Source: Pyropia haitanensis (lineage: Eukaryota; Rhodophyta; Bangiophyceae; Bangiales; Bangiaceae). Taken from it: a stretch of DNA of 64,000 nucleotides. This document shows, piece by piece, positions 9,697-20,479 of this stretch (positions within the stretch are counted from its first letter, which is position 1; each line of letters starts with the position of its first letter). The translations under genes and the position numbers were made by a program. Where the stretch lies: assembly GCA_008729055.1 (NCBI GenBank), contig SDUX01000005.1, positions 3,681,062 to 3,745,061 of the forward strand, given 5' to 3'. The notes beneath the pieces are model-generated. The model did no database searches. It saw nothing but the letters and a program-made list of their open reading frames with translations, and was not told the DNA's origin.

Positions 9697-9915
9697 ATAT
9701 AACCAGCCTGGCTGGATAACGCGCCGGAAATTTCTTGTAGGGCGGGCTGCGCGTCGCGAGCAGCCGCACCAGCGAGAAGGGGTGGGTGAACAGCAGGGCG
9801 AGGCTCGCGCGCGCCGAGTCGGCGCGCGCCGCCCGCAGCGTGTACGCCACACTCAGGGGGATGCCGGCGGAGGAGAAGCGCGCCGACGCCACCAGCAAGT
9901 GCAGTAGAGCAAAGG
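9697..9915 (-). other. Coding-like segment, possible exon of unknown protein
   Basis: The minus frame containing ARFSSAGIPLSVAYTLRAA and SLALLFTHPFSLVRLLAT reads as a plausible helical protein in the flank of the retroelement. An upstream in-frame TGA in a CGC run and the lack of clear splice sites prevent a gene model. I do not recognise the family. Confidence 0.25.
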
Positions 9916-10138
9916 GGCGGCGGCGGCGGCGGCGTCATCCGCGTCGGCGGGAGGGGCGGAGGCAGGCGGGGCGGGCGCTGCGCCCTTCGCGCGGCCCGCC
10001 GCCGCCCCCGTGCTGGCGGCGGCCGAGACCGGCGTATGGGCACCCCCCCCCACCCCGCCTTCAGCCGCTGCCGCTGCCGCCTCCGCCGCGTCGCCGCCGC
10101 CGCCGCCGCCGCCAGACAGCGGCGACACGCCCACCCTG

Positions 10139-10621
10139 ATGCCCTATTCCGTGGCTGTCACGGACGCCGCAGTCGCCGCGCTGTGCGTTCCCGTCCTTGA
10201 CGCCCGCTTGACGGGCCGGGCGCCCGCCCTGCACTTCGCCGCCCGTCCCAACGGGCGCGCCTGCGTGACCGCCCTGCTGCTGTTGGTGGGGGCGCTGCGG
10301 GCGGCCGCGCCGGCGCCTGGTTGCGGCAGCGGCGGCGGTGACGGCGGCGGCAGCGGCGACCGCGCGCGCGCGCGTGGCGGCGTTTGCGGCGGCGGCGACG
10401 GCGATGCGGGTCGCCCTCGGGGCACCCGGGTACGTAGCGGCGCATTGTGCGGAGCTCTGAGCTTCCGACTAGGAGGCGCTGGCCGCCGCCTCGTAAGTCC
10501 CCGTCGTTGTGCACGGCTGGGACGGGGCTCCGGCAGTGGCGTGGGGATAGCCCCCGCAGGTGTGCCTGCGCTGTCCCCGCGGGGGAAGGTGGGGGCGCCG
10601 CCACCATTGCCCCGGCGTGCC

Positions 10622-10654
<33 letters not shown>

Positions 10655-10946
10655 ATGTTGACGCGCCCGCCCCCGCCTTTAACGCCGCCGCCGCCGTGGA
10701 CATGGCGGCGGTCCTGCCCGCTGTGCTTGCCGCCGCCACCGCTGCCGGTGGCGCCGCAAGATGGGGCCCGCCCTAGACACCGCCGCCGCTGAAGACATTT
10801 TAGTTTGTCTCTCCAGTGCGCTGTTCGCCGCCGCCGCTGCCGGTGGTGGTGCCCGGGACGGCGGCCGGGCGGCGTTGCCTGAGTTCGTGGTGACGGTTGT
10901 TGGGTCACTGGCGCCTTCGACGGCGGCGCCTGCTGGTCAATGGTGA
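10139..10946 (+). other. GC-rich coding-like stretch with frame changes
   Basis: Plus-strand segments such as YSVAVTDAAVAALCVPVLDA, AMRVALGAPGYVAAHCAEL and AAAEDILVCLSSALFAAA look like Ala-rich helical protein but fall in different frames. A good donor-like GTAAGT follows position 10493. This could be a decayed or indel-affected gene; no family is recognised. Runs of GGC/GCC around it give long spurious open frames on both strands. Confidence 0.25.
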
Positions 10947-11012
10947 GGGATTCGAGGCGGCGCTCCAGCTATCCCGTGGCAAGCGAAACAGGTAGCACTT
11001 ATTCGAAGACAT

Positions 11013-11609
11013 TTACTTCTTCTTATGAGAGGCTTCCCATTCGAGTAGCTCCCGAATGGCTCGTAGTGTGCGTACGCTGCGGTCTGGATTCCGCTCGTAC
11101 AGCTCACGGAATCGCTCTCTCCCTATACCCTCGTCGCTATCATTGCCTCTCCCGCGTAACTTCCGCACCATCTATCCGTGATCGCTGAAGGTCTTGCGCT
11201 CGGACCTGGTGAGCTTGATGGTGGGATGGCGGATATCGACAAACAAAGACATCGGTAGTAGACCGTCCGCGCCATGGTACCACGCGTCCAAGACCTAATT
11301 CACGGTACTGAACCCCTTGGGAATTTTTTGGTGGAGGTCAGGAGCAGCCGAGCCGGGGTTCTCGGCTGCAGTGGAAGACATTCGGGACGCAGAGGGCACA
11401 GGGGCAAAGAGGGAGGGGGAAAGACAGGGAGGTGGCGGGGCCGGTGTCGAGGCCTCGGCAGGGGGAGGCGGTGCTGCGGCAGGTTCAGTTGGCAAGCGTG
11501 CGCTACTGCGAACGAGCCCATTGAGGACGCGCGCCTTTCCGGCTGCACCGCGAAACGTTTCGTCCAACGGAGCGTCCAACCACACCGGCAGCGAGCTGTC
11601 GCCCGACAC
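11013..11609 (-). pseudogene. Unrecognised ORF with two in-frame TAG stops
   Basis: From ATG 11609 (MSGDSSLPVWLDAPLDETF) the minus frame runs through a Pro/Ala-rich linker, then TAG at 11295-11297, then VLDAWYHGADGLLPMSLFV and RHPTIKLTRSERKTFSDHG, a second TAG about 11181-11183, then RERFRELYERNPDRSVRTL and RELLEWEASHKKK, ending at TAA 11013-11015. All three blocks are in one frame and look like folded protein with a basic helical C-terminus. The family is unknown to me. A transposon accessory DNA-binding protein is possible but not shown. Confidence 0.5.
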
Positions 11610-12791
11610 GCTTGCCTGCTCCTTAAAAAATCACAAGGTCAGCATCGGTCACGGGCGTGCGAGTGTACCGCCGTGCGGCGGCAGAGTCGTCTCTGTGACT
11701 TCCTTGACAGTTGAATGCCATGGGGAGGTTGGCTGTGAGTGGGGCATTGGGGGATGGGGGTCTGGGTGGACGTCCGTGGGGGCAAGTCAGAGCACGAAGA
11801 GCACGCACGCGCGGGCGCACACGTCTTGGAGACAAAGAGCGTGCAGCTGCCGGTCAGAGAACGTCTTTCCGGACAATTATTGACGGAGAGTGGGACCAGT
11901 GCGAATGAGCCTGTGCGCTCAGACGTGTGGCTAGTTCGTGTCCGGCGAGCACTTTCTTGTCAACTTGCTTTGACTCTAGACTGACGTCACTCGACTCATC
12001 AGGGCAGTTTCGATGCGCGCAGCCGCCGAGCCTACGTTGCGTGCTGCTTCAGCAGCAATCGTAGACGCACTTCTTTTTCTTAAAGGGACATGCATTGGCT
12101 GACTACTGGGCGTCCACGTTGCGCGGCACGCTCACGTGACGGAACAACGACCCGCATGGAAGAACGTATCACGCTTAGTAGCTGGCTGTCAAACGCGGAT
12201 CAGGCCCTCCGTGCACACCAGCCTTTGAAGCGAATCACTGCCGTCACAGTCCACCTGGCATGCAGCCGCGCTCGTGTTCAAGTCGGCAGATGCCGACGTC
12301 TCCGCCATCTCTTCAGACGCATCAGCGGCTTTGCGGCCGCACGCCACAGCCGCGGAGCGGATTGCCGCCAATGCACCGCCACGAAGCACCCGTACTCCGG
12401 CTGACAGTGTATTTGCAGAGGCCACCGTTGCCCCGTAGCCAGTCGCGCGGATCCCACCCGCCGTCAGTTCTGACTCAATCCGCACCGAGCGAGGCCTGCT
12501 GCTGCCCTAGCCTCCTCTGCCGCCGTCACTTGTCTTCGCTGTCTACACTGCGCGGCCCGCCGCCCCAAGCTATGCCATGGCACTATAAGCCACTTGGGTT
12601 GTCGAAGCAGCTGGCGATTTTTTCAACCGCCCCAACTGAGCGGCATGGCACCCTCCCCGCATCTATACCCAAGCAGTGCTGCCGCCGCCGCCCCAAAAGC
12701 GGTCTGTCGACGCCCGCTCCGCCTCAGTGATGCTAAATCCTCTTCTTTCTTACCCGTCCTCTCCCACATGCCCCCCCCCCCCCCCCCTCAG
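11610..12791. other. No gene seen
   Basis: Moderately GC-rich sequence with short open frames on both strands. A poly-C run (12770-12787) lies just before the protease-like exon and could be its polypyrimidine tract. Confidence 0.4.
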
Positions 12792-13010
12792 CACGCGCTG
12801 GTGCTCGTCGCCGAGTGGTCCTGGCGGCCGCTGACGCGGGACGTGCGGTTCTTGGACGACAACATGCGCTCGTGTTTGAAGCCCGCCATTGGCGGCGACA
12901 ACGTGCCCGCACTTGACGAGCTTCTCCGCCCGAACGGCCTCGCGCTGGGCGACGCGGTGGTATCGGGAGAGATGTCCGTCGCGCCTTACTGCCGCTACGG
13001 CTTCATGTCA
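12792..13010 (+). pseudogene. Orphan exon resembling site-1 protease (MBTPS1/S1P, subtilisin-like)
   Basis: Directly after a poly-C tract and CAG acceptor, an open frame reads HALVLVAEWSWRPLTRDVRF, then FLDDNMRSCLKP, IGGDNVPALDELLRPNGLAL and GDAVVSGEMSV. This follows the post-catalytic segment of Golgi site-1 protease, where homologues have FxDxNTRxWWxPxTGGANxPALNxLL and GDxxxxGxF. The WW after TR is CL here. No catalytic-domain exon is visible upstream and no matching exon downstream, where hairpin repeats begin. It is either a relic of a broken gene or a captured fragment. The homology is from recognition, not a search. Confidence 0.5.
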
Positions 13011-13044
13011 GGCGCCGCGCGCCCGCCACAACCCTCGATCGGAG

Positions 13045-13068
13045 AGGTCGACCCGGTAGGGTCGACCT
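13045..13068. repeat. Perfect 10-bp-arm inverted repeat
   Basis: AGGTCGACCC-GGTA-GGGTCGACCT. It is the first of two close palindromes that follow the S1P-like exon. Confidence 0.85.
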
Positions 13069-13147
13069 GTCCTGAGAATAGAAGCGAAATCCCTCCAAGA
13101 CGATAATTGCATGCGAAATTGGTGAGTACCCCCCGAAAGGGCGTACC

Positions 13148-13176
13148 ACGATCGATAGGTAGATCCTATCGATCGT
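13148..13176. repeat. Perfect 12-bp-arm inverted repeat
   Basis: ACGATCGATAGG-TAGAT-CCTATCGATCGT, flanked outside by GAGTAC/GTACTC, another inverted match. It could be the core of a small foldback element. Confidence 0.85.
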
Positions 13177-13410
13177 CACAGGGAGTACTCGATCCAGCTC
13201 CCGCGGCCGCCCTCCCCCGGCCCGGAAGCTGTCCCTCAAACAGAAGGATCACCCTCCGGCACACGCCTTCGATCCAATCAGAGGCGGCCGAGGGGGGGGG
13301 GGGCCAAGCCCACCGGTGACGCGACCGTTGGGGCCCTGCGAGCCACCCGACTCCTTTGCAGGGGTCGGGCAGGGGTCGCGACGACGCCCTCGGTGGGTGT
13401 GGTCGCTTGC

Positions 13411-13590
13411 GGGGCTGCCGCGCGTGGCCGTCCATTTAGTCGTGGACGGCCCCCGCGTGCCCCCCTGGGCGCACATATGCCAAAGGTGTGGCCACCCGCG
13501 GGGCTGCAGCGCGCGGCCGTCCACGGCTGTGGGACGGCCCCCGCGTGCCCCCCTAGGCGTATATATGCCACAGGGGCGGGGTCGTAGCAC
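13411..13590. repeat. 89-bp tandem duplication, each copy with a GGCCGTCC hairpin
   Basis: GGGGCTGC starts units at 13411 and 13500. Copy 1 has GGCCGTCCA...TGGACGGCC and copy 2 has GGCCGTCC...GGACGGCC with a changed loop. Both continue CCCCGCGTGCCCCCCT and an ATATGCCA segment. Confidence 0.75.
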
Positions 13591-13599
13591 GGGCGGTGG

Positions 13600-14429
13600 C
13601 CAGGTGCGCTACGGGCGCTGAGCAAATGGGCCGCGGGAGCGGTCAGGTGGGGCACGGGCGGCGGTTCGCCAAGCGGGGGGGGGTACGCTCCGAGGGCGAG
13701 AGGGGCCCCGCGAAAAAGGGGGCGCCGGGGCGCGGGGCGCCACATGCGCGCGCTTTTTTCTCCCGCCAAAAGCACGGCCCGCCAACAACGCTGCGTTTCT
13801 GTAACTGCCGACGACACGTCCATCACTGCAAGTAATGGACAAATCACAAAATGTGAACCCAACCCCAAATTGTCTCTCCATTTAGACGGCGGTGGCCTCA
13901 CCTCAGGCCGCCACCAGATCCTGCAACGCTTACGGACTGAGGTACAGTCTCACCCAACCCCACCTTAGAAATTTCAACCCAACCCCACTGCCATGGCGGT
14001 TCCTGGACGGCGGTGACCACCGCGGCGGCCGCCGTCTTGTCTGCCGCCCGCGTCAGCAGCGCCAGCGCCTACGCGGCGGTCGCCCAGCACGTCAACGTAT
14101 CATGATTTCGTTCTAGTTCGAGCGGATGAGTACGTTTCTGAACCGGCTGAGGGTTGCGGTCATCGGCGGTCGCCGTGCCTGCAGTTCGGCGTCGCCACCT
14201 GCAGGCGAATAAATGCGAGTTTCAGCTGGAAAGCAAAACCGCCTTGCACAGATGAGACAATGGCCCAAGAGAGCCCGTCAGCATTGCCTATCCAACATAT
14301 CCGACGCCCGCCGCCAGCACCCCCGCGCGCGCAGTCTAGCCACGTTCTGGGACTTGCCTGTCGGCAGTTCGTGTTCGCCCCACGTCCACGCGCTCACACC
14401 TCACCCCCCCCTCGTGGCTCAACGCAATA
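13600..14429. other. No gene seen
   Basis: GC-rich then mixed sequence. The 3' part may hold the decayed N-terminus of the recombinase that follows, but no frame is convincing. Confidence 0.35.
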
Positions 14430-15729
14430 GGGCGCAAGCGCGCCGCCAAGCTGCGCACGGCGTCGTGCGCCGGCGCTCCTACGAGACGGAAGGCCCCCGC
14501 CTTACCCGACCGCATTAACACGGCGTCCGTCGCCCAAGCGACACAGGCGACGGCAACGCAAGTGGCGTACGCTCTGTACATCACGGGCGCCCGAGGCTGG
14601 GTGCCCTGGGCCAGCGCCCAAGGTGTTCCAAGCTCCGGTCTCAGCGCGGACACGGCGACGCGCGTTGCAGAGTACTACTACTACCGTACTCACGGCTTCA
14701 CCCTTTGGCTGCAGCTAGGCGGGCAGGTTACTGCAGCCATCGCCCACCACTTTACAGCGACAACCGACTGTGGCACCGGCAGATGGGCGGTGCTCTCCCG
14801 AGACGGAGAGGCGTTTACCAGCGGCCACCCCGCGCCTTCCTCCGCCATAGACGACATCAAGAAAGCCCACCAGAAAGCTCTGGCTCGGGATGGTCATACG
14901 GGCTCTGACTCCGTTGAGGTGCTCGAGCCGGTGCACGTAAGGGCGTTTTTTCGTGCCCACCTCTCGGGGAGGGCTTTGAGGGAGTGTGATCCGTGCGAGG
15001 TGATGCTGCACGCTGCCGTGTTGATGGGGATGTCCCTTATAGATGGTTTGACGCGCCCACCTCGCTCCGCACTGACCACTTAGGTCGGTCGGCGGGACAC
15101 CCGACCTTTAGCATCCCTTCGGCAACCGAGAACACGTTTAAAAAGAGCGTGTATGAGCTGACGCCGTGGCCAACGTCGCTGGGGCTGGACCCGCGATACG
15201 TCTCTAGTTGTTTGCTTCCTTTTTTTTATTTTTTTTTGCTCTTGGCTCTTTCTTCGTTGGGTTGGCAATTGTCTGCTGAGGTCAAACTGATTCGTCCCGT
15301 TCTCGCACCCTTTTGCTGCATTCAGACTGTTGCCCATTTGTTTTTGGTAGCGTGCGGCGCATAATGGACCCTGTATTGGCGTTCGCAACGTGGATGCGCG
15401 TGCGCAGAGGCGCGCCGAGGTACATTCTTTGCGCCTACAAGTAAGTCCAAGGCAGGGTGGTGCTGTTCGAGTAGAAACGCATGGCACCAGGGGTGCTGAC
15501 CGCGTCCTTGCGGTCTCTGTACGCCTCGTGCGGGGTACTGGACGCGTCGGAGCTGGTAACGCACACCCCGAAGCGGTCGGGTGTGCAGCTTTACGAGGCC
15601 CTCGACCAGCGACCCGTATGGATCATGGACAAGGGCGGCTGGACGGACCCGGCATACTTCCTTCGGTATCGATCCCTGTGCAACCGTCCCGCGCAGCGCT
15701 ATGGTTTTTCTCTGCCGGAGCCGTGGTGA
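14430..15729 (+). pseudogene. Crypton-like tyrosine recombinase, decayed
   Basis: Frame 0 (to about 15045) encodes a core-binding domain (RTHGFTLWLQLGGQVTAAI, AIDDIKKAHQKALARDG, CEVMLHAAVLMGMSL). The signal then moves to frame 2 (RWFDAPTSLRTDHL, FKKSVYELTPWPTSLGLDP) up to about 15209. After a T-rich gap (15210-15362), which could be an intron or insertion, frame 1 resumes (DPVLAFATWMRVRRGAP, RYILCAYK), crosses TAA and TAG, and ends THTPKRSGVQLYEAL, MDKGGWTDPAYFLRYRSL, TGA at 15729. Catalytic Arg (RWFDA), Lys, HTPKR, Trp and Tyr (LRYRS) positions of the tyrosine-recombinase fold are all recognisable, so the domain call is firm while the copy is dead. Confidence 0.72.
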
Positions 15730-18434
15730 AGCGCCACCTCTTAGTTTTATTGTGTCTGCGTGGATCCGCTGCCGTCAGTGACGCCGTTCAGTGCATCCCG
15801 ACCCTGTCCGTCGCCACAACTGCCAGGACCGGCACCCCGACCGCCTTCCGCCCCCCGAATAGCGCCGTGGGGCTGGCAGCGGCGTCGGAAGCGGCTTCGA
15901 GACCACGGCCGCCGTCGCTGCGTCAACTTCCAAAGACACTCCTACCAGACCCGCCGCCACCGCCACTACCGCCGGCGGAACCGCTGTCGTCGCCGCCACG
16001 ACCGCTGTAGCCACCCGCGGGACCCGCCGCCGCCGCCGCATCTCCGCCCCGGACCCGCCCGCGCCCCTGGCGGCGGCCGCGCGCCGCGCCGCGCGCACCG
16101 CCCGGGGCGGTACAATACCAGCCTCCCCCCCCCCCACCCCTCCCCCTTCTTGGTGCCGTGTGGCCGCGCCCGTCTCCTCCCCCCCTTGCCTTTACCGCTG
16201 CGGCGGCCGCGGCGGCCGTCGACGGTAGACGCCGTTCCCCCCTTCCCCCCCGCAACACGGCCACGCGCGTGGCATTTGTCCCCCCGCCCCCCGCGGTGGA
16301 GCCCGCACCTGCCGCCCGCCCGCCCACCCGCCGCCCGCTGGCGGCAGCGTCCGCGGCGGCGCCTTACCCGCCGCGGCGGCCCGCCACCGGCGATGGTCGC
16401 CCCTGGCGAAGAACCGCTGCCAGCAGCGGTGGCGGCGGAGGAAAGGCCCGCTGCTGTCCTCATTGGCGCGGACCCAGCGCCGGTGGCTGCGGCAGTGGCG
16501 GCGGCAAGGTTCCCCGTGGGCGCACCCCCCGGGTGTCCGCAGGCGGCCGCGGCATTTGCCGGCCCGCCGCCGTGCGCGCCGGCGGCCGGCGGCGGGCGGC
16601 GAGAGCACTCCCCGAAGCTGCGCCAGCATGGCGCCCCGCCGGGAGCCGGAGCCGCCCGGCGACTTGTGCACCGCGCTCATGCGGTCGCAGCACGCGAGGC
16701 TCCCGCTGAGCGGCGCGCCCATCGGGGCAGAGCCGTCGGAGGGGGGCGACGCTGAAGAAGGCGGGGGGGGGCGGCGCCCCAGGTGGGCGGAGGGCGCCCG
16801 GCGCGGCCTCGGCCCGCGCGGGCGCGGCTGGGGCGGTGCGGCGTCCGGCACGCCGCCGCGCCGACCGCCGCAGTACCGGCCGCGTCCGCAGGGGCAGCGG
16901 CCCCCCCGGCGGGCGGTGGCGGTGGTGCCTGCAGCGGCGGCGGTGGTGGCGGCGCTGGCATCGATGCACCCCGGCCGGCCCGGGCCCCGATAGGCGAAGG
17001 CGGGGGCCACGTGCGGGTGGACCAACCCCACCCGCGCGGGCGACGCCGGGCGGTCGCTACGGCTGTGGCTGCGGCCGCAGCCGCGGCCGCGGTAGCGGCG
17101 GCGGCCGCGGCTGTGGCTCCGGCTGCGGCCCCGCCGCCTGCTCCGGCTGAAGCCGTGCCTCCAGCGCGAGTTGCGACTGCAGCTGCGGCTGCAGCGACAA
17201 CGTGAACGGTGGCGGCCGCCCTCCCCCGCCCCCCACTAACCGTCGCGCTGCGCCACCGGCGCCGTGTCCGCCGACGGCCGCCGCCGGCCACCGGCGGCGG
17301 CGGCGGGGGTCGACCACGGCGCGGAACACCGCAACGGCAAGCTCGCCCGACACCTGTCAGCTCGCAATGGGGAGCTCCGCCGGCCACGGCCGCCGCCGCT
17401 GTGCTTGCGGCCTCGGCTGCGTCTGCGACCGCGGCTGCGGCTGCCGCTGCCGCTGCCGCTGCCGCTAAAGGACCGCCTGCTTCGCCGTCGCCGCCCGCCC
17501 ACCCGGCTGAGGCTGCGACTGTGCCTGCGGCTGCGGCTGCGGAAATTGCAGCGGCGGGCGCTGCGGCCACGCCCGCGATGCCGCCGCCGCCTGCTGTCGG
17601 TGCTGTCTGAGCGGCTGCGGGCGCGCGACAGTGTGGCCGCGCCGCCGGGGCTCCCGGACGCCCGAGACGCGGGAGGCCGGGCGACGTCGGGCGGCGGCGG
17701 CGGCGGCGCCACAGCCGTCGTCGCCGCCGCCGCCGCCGCCGTCGCCGTCGCCGTCGCCGCCGTCGCCGGCACAGCGCCATCCTCGCCGCCCGCAGCCGCC
17801 GGCGGAAGGTTGGAGAAGCGCGACGCGACACGGCCCCGGGCGGGCGAGGCGCCCCGCCCGCCGCCGCTGCCACCCCAACCACCGCCGCCGCCTCCACCGC
17901 CGCCGGCGTCAGCGGCGCCCACCCCCCCCGCACCGCCTCCGCCCCCCCTTCCTTCGGGCGGCGCGTACACCCCACCCGGGAACCACACCAGGCATATCTT
18001 CATCGCCGCCATCGCCGTGCCGTGCACCACCGCCGGCGGCGCGCCATCGGCGTGTGCCCGCCAGGCGGCCACGTCCATCGCCAGGCGCACGTTGCGGGGG
18101 CCGCCCTGGCCGGGGTGAGCCATTATGGAAGCGGAGCGCCAAATTGGGAATGGGGGGGGGCGCCTGGCTGGTCCGGGGAAGGGGGGGGGCCGAGGAGTGC
18201 CGCGGCGGCTGCCGCGGCGGGGAGAGGGGCGGGAGGCCCCGTGACGCCACCGCCATTGCCGCCGTCGCCGCCGCCGCCGCTGCCGCCGCTGCCGCCGCCG
18301 CCGGTCTTGACCAGCGGCACCGACGCCGCCCGCCGCCCCCCCCGCCTCGGCCACCTCGGCCGCCAACACCGCCGCATCCGCCGCTGCCGCCACCGCCTGT
18401 TGCATCGCCAGGTCGCGCGCGGCGACGACTCTCG
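15730..18434. other. GC-rich low-complexity region, no gene called
   Basis: CCG/GCG/GCT-type microsatellite-like sequence gives long Arg/Ala/Gly/Pro frames on both strands. One minus-strand segment near 17950-18125 (AMDVAAWRAHADGAPPAVV, AAMKICLVWFPGGVYAPPEG) is more protein-like and may be an exon, but no family or splice sites are clear. Confidence 0.4.
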
Positions 18435-18665
18435 CCGCAACCCGTCCAGTACGCGCACGCGGCTGCTCCTCCCCCCGATCACAAAGGCCCACAGGATCGG
18501 CGACGACAGCACGCACACGACCGCCCCGACCGCGTCGAGGACCCCCCCGTCGTCGCGCACCACCCCCGCCCGCGCCGCCACAAGCCGCGCGCACACCGCC
18601 CCGATAGCGTCGGTGGCGGCGGTGGCGTCGCCCGCCGCGGGTGCCGCGTCCTGGTCCGCCGGTGA
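18435..18665 (-). other. Possible exon with a hydrophobic segment
   Basis: A minus frame reads GAVCARLVAARAGVVRDDGG, then VLDAVGAVVCVLSSPILWAF and VIGGRSSRVRVLDGL, a plausible membrane-spanning helix with basic flank. Downstream the protein-like signal moves to another frame (ARDLAMQQAVAAAADAAVLA). The family is not recognised; GC bias makes this weak. Confidence 0.25.
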
Positions 18666-19518
18666 GGCACCACCCAGACACGGGCAGCCCTCAACGTACT
18701 GGTGCCGGTGTCAGCAACCCGCGCAGGTCAATGAGGACGCCGGGCACGGGAAAGGTGACGAGTGGGGTGACGGTGATGGGGGTGTGGAAGAGGATGGGCG
18801 TGACGTCGGTGAGGGTCGAGGGGGTCGAGGGTAAAGGAGGTCTTTGTGTCTTTGTCTGTGGTTGTTCCCCCGAGGTCTATCCCGGTGGCGCCCACACTCA
18901 CGCAATATGTACCCCCGGGGGGGCACCCAGGGTGCCCCAAAGCATGCGATTGCCCGTCGTGCCGGTGGACGGCACCAAAGCTCTCAAAACAAAACATGGG
19001 CTCTCAGAACAAAGCAAGGGTGGGCGTGTAAGCCCCAAGGCGCCCCACCAGAGAGTCCCAAACGGGGGGGGGGTCGTGTGCGGCGCTCGTAGCGCCGCGC
19101 GGCTGGCCTCACGCGCCATTCGACGCGAAAAGCCTCAGAGGCGTGTAAGCAGACGCCAGTCTTCGGGTCGAATATCTCCCGTTGGTCAGCAAGTCTTGTC
19201 GCTCCCATTGGTCCACGGGGAGATTGTTCCGGCTTGCTGACGCGTCAGAGATGTGGCACGTGTTTAGGTCCGTTACTCCGTTGACCCGTGGGAGAATGTA
19301 CCCGTCGGCAGTTGAGTCAGGGTAGTGACGGTTAGCCAATCCGCGGGTCCCGTGCTGACAGTCCGTTAATAGTAGATTATCGGACGGACACCGCGGCATG
19401 CCCCAAATTACCTTGGGGTTGATGCGTCTTGGAAGGAGTTGGCGGAAAAGGACAGGGAAAGAGAGGCCCCAGACCTTATCTCGTAGGCTCCAGTCTTGGG
19501 GATTTAAGGGGCATGTCC
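18666..19518. other. No gene seen; small palindrome
   Basis: GTG-rich tract at 18750-18835, then GGGGCACCC-A-GGGTGCCCC (18920-18938). A 182-codon minus frame over 19109-19657 has lower GC and no recognised motif. Confidence 0.4.
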
Positions 19519-19780
19519 TTACACCGCCCCGCGCGCCGGCACCAGCGCCACCTGCGCGATCACCAGGGCGGCAGCGGCGGCGGGGCGGCTGCCGCCCACG
19601 CGGTGGAGGGCTTTGAGGAGGGTAGAAAAAGCGGCGATGCGAGCGGCGTGACCGCACGGCGGGGGGAGGGCCGAACGCCGGGCGGCGGGGGGGAGCGCGT
19701 ACGGCGTCGCCGGCGAGAGCAGCGCCAACGCCTCATCCATGATGGCCGCCGCGTCCGCGGATACGGTAAAAAGGAAGGGG
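19519..19780 (-). other. Possible exon of unknown protein
   Basis: The minus frame DEALALLSPATPYALP ... HAARIAAFSTLLKALHRVGG ... AAALVIAQVALVPARGA is helical and hydrophobic and ends at a GTGTAAGG donor-like site. No family is recognised and no partner exon is secure. Confidence 0.25.
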
Positions 19781-20154
19781 GGACTGGGGTTGGGTGGGCG
19801 GCCCCGAGCCATGGCGGCCGCGGCGGCCGCGACGGCCGCGGTGAGTGCTGAGCTTCGGGGGGGCTGGAGGCGGCCAAGGGGAAGCGGTGGCAGGGGAGGT
19901 CGCGGTAGGGGGGGGGGCGCGCTCCCTCTGAGTGGGGGCACACGGAGGGGAGCCGCGCCAGAGTCGGAAAGCGGAAGTCTGACGGGGGGGTTGGCAAACG
20001 GACGCGAAGGACGGCAACGATGACGGGCACGAGCGACGGCATCTCGTCGGAGCGGCAGCCTGGAGCCAGTCTCATCCGCACGGTGCACTTCGGAGGGAAC
20101 AGCAGGCCGCGACTTGTCCTCAAAATTTCCGATGCGGCAGCCCGCGTTAGCTAA

Positions 20155-20275
20155 TAAACACTCACGATCGTTTCGAAACTTCGTGGGGGGACCGGCCTAA
20201 TGCTGGAAGGACCGGAGGGACCCCCCTCAAATAAGCATTCCAGAGGGCTGGCGGTCCCCCCACGTCGAATGAGTG
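20155..20275. repeat. Foldback/MITE-like hairpin
   Basis: GTGGGGGGACCG (20183-20194) pairs perfectly with CGGTCCCCCCAC (20252-20263). Outside, CACTCA...TTCG and CGAA...TGAGTG extend the arms imperfectly. It stands at the step from GC-rich sequence to the lower-GC satellite. Confidence 0.65.
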
Positions 20276-20479
20276 TCGCTTACGCGCATGTCTTAAGTCA
20301 GCCGATCGGCGCCGCCCAGAACATGAGGTATGGCCAATTTATTGACATCATGGATCAAGAGTTGTTTATGAGACAGCCATCATTTTTTTCGCGCATAGAA
20401 AACTGCTTCGTAACTGGGCAAACGAACTTTGAACAGCTGGGACTGTTGAAAGACAACAGTTGAACATTCAATTCGTCTC

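Noticed and set aside
16677..18681. 432- and 481-codon minus-strand frames
   Set aside because: Mostly Arg/Gly/Ala runs from GCG/CGG repeats; only short internal pieces look like protein and they change frame.
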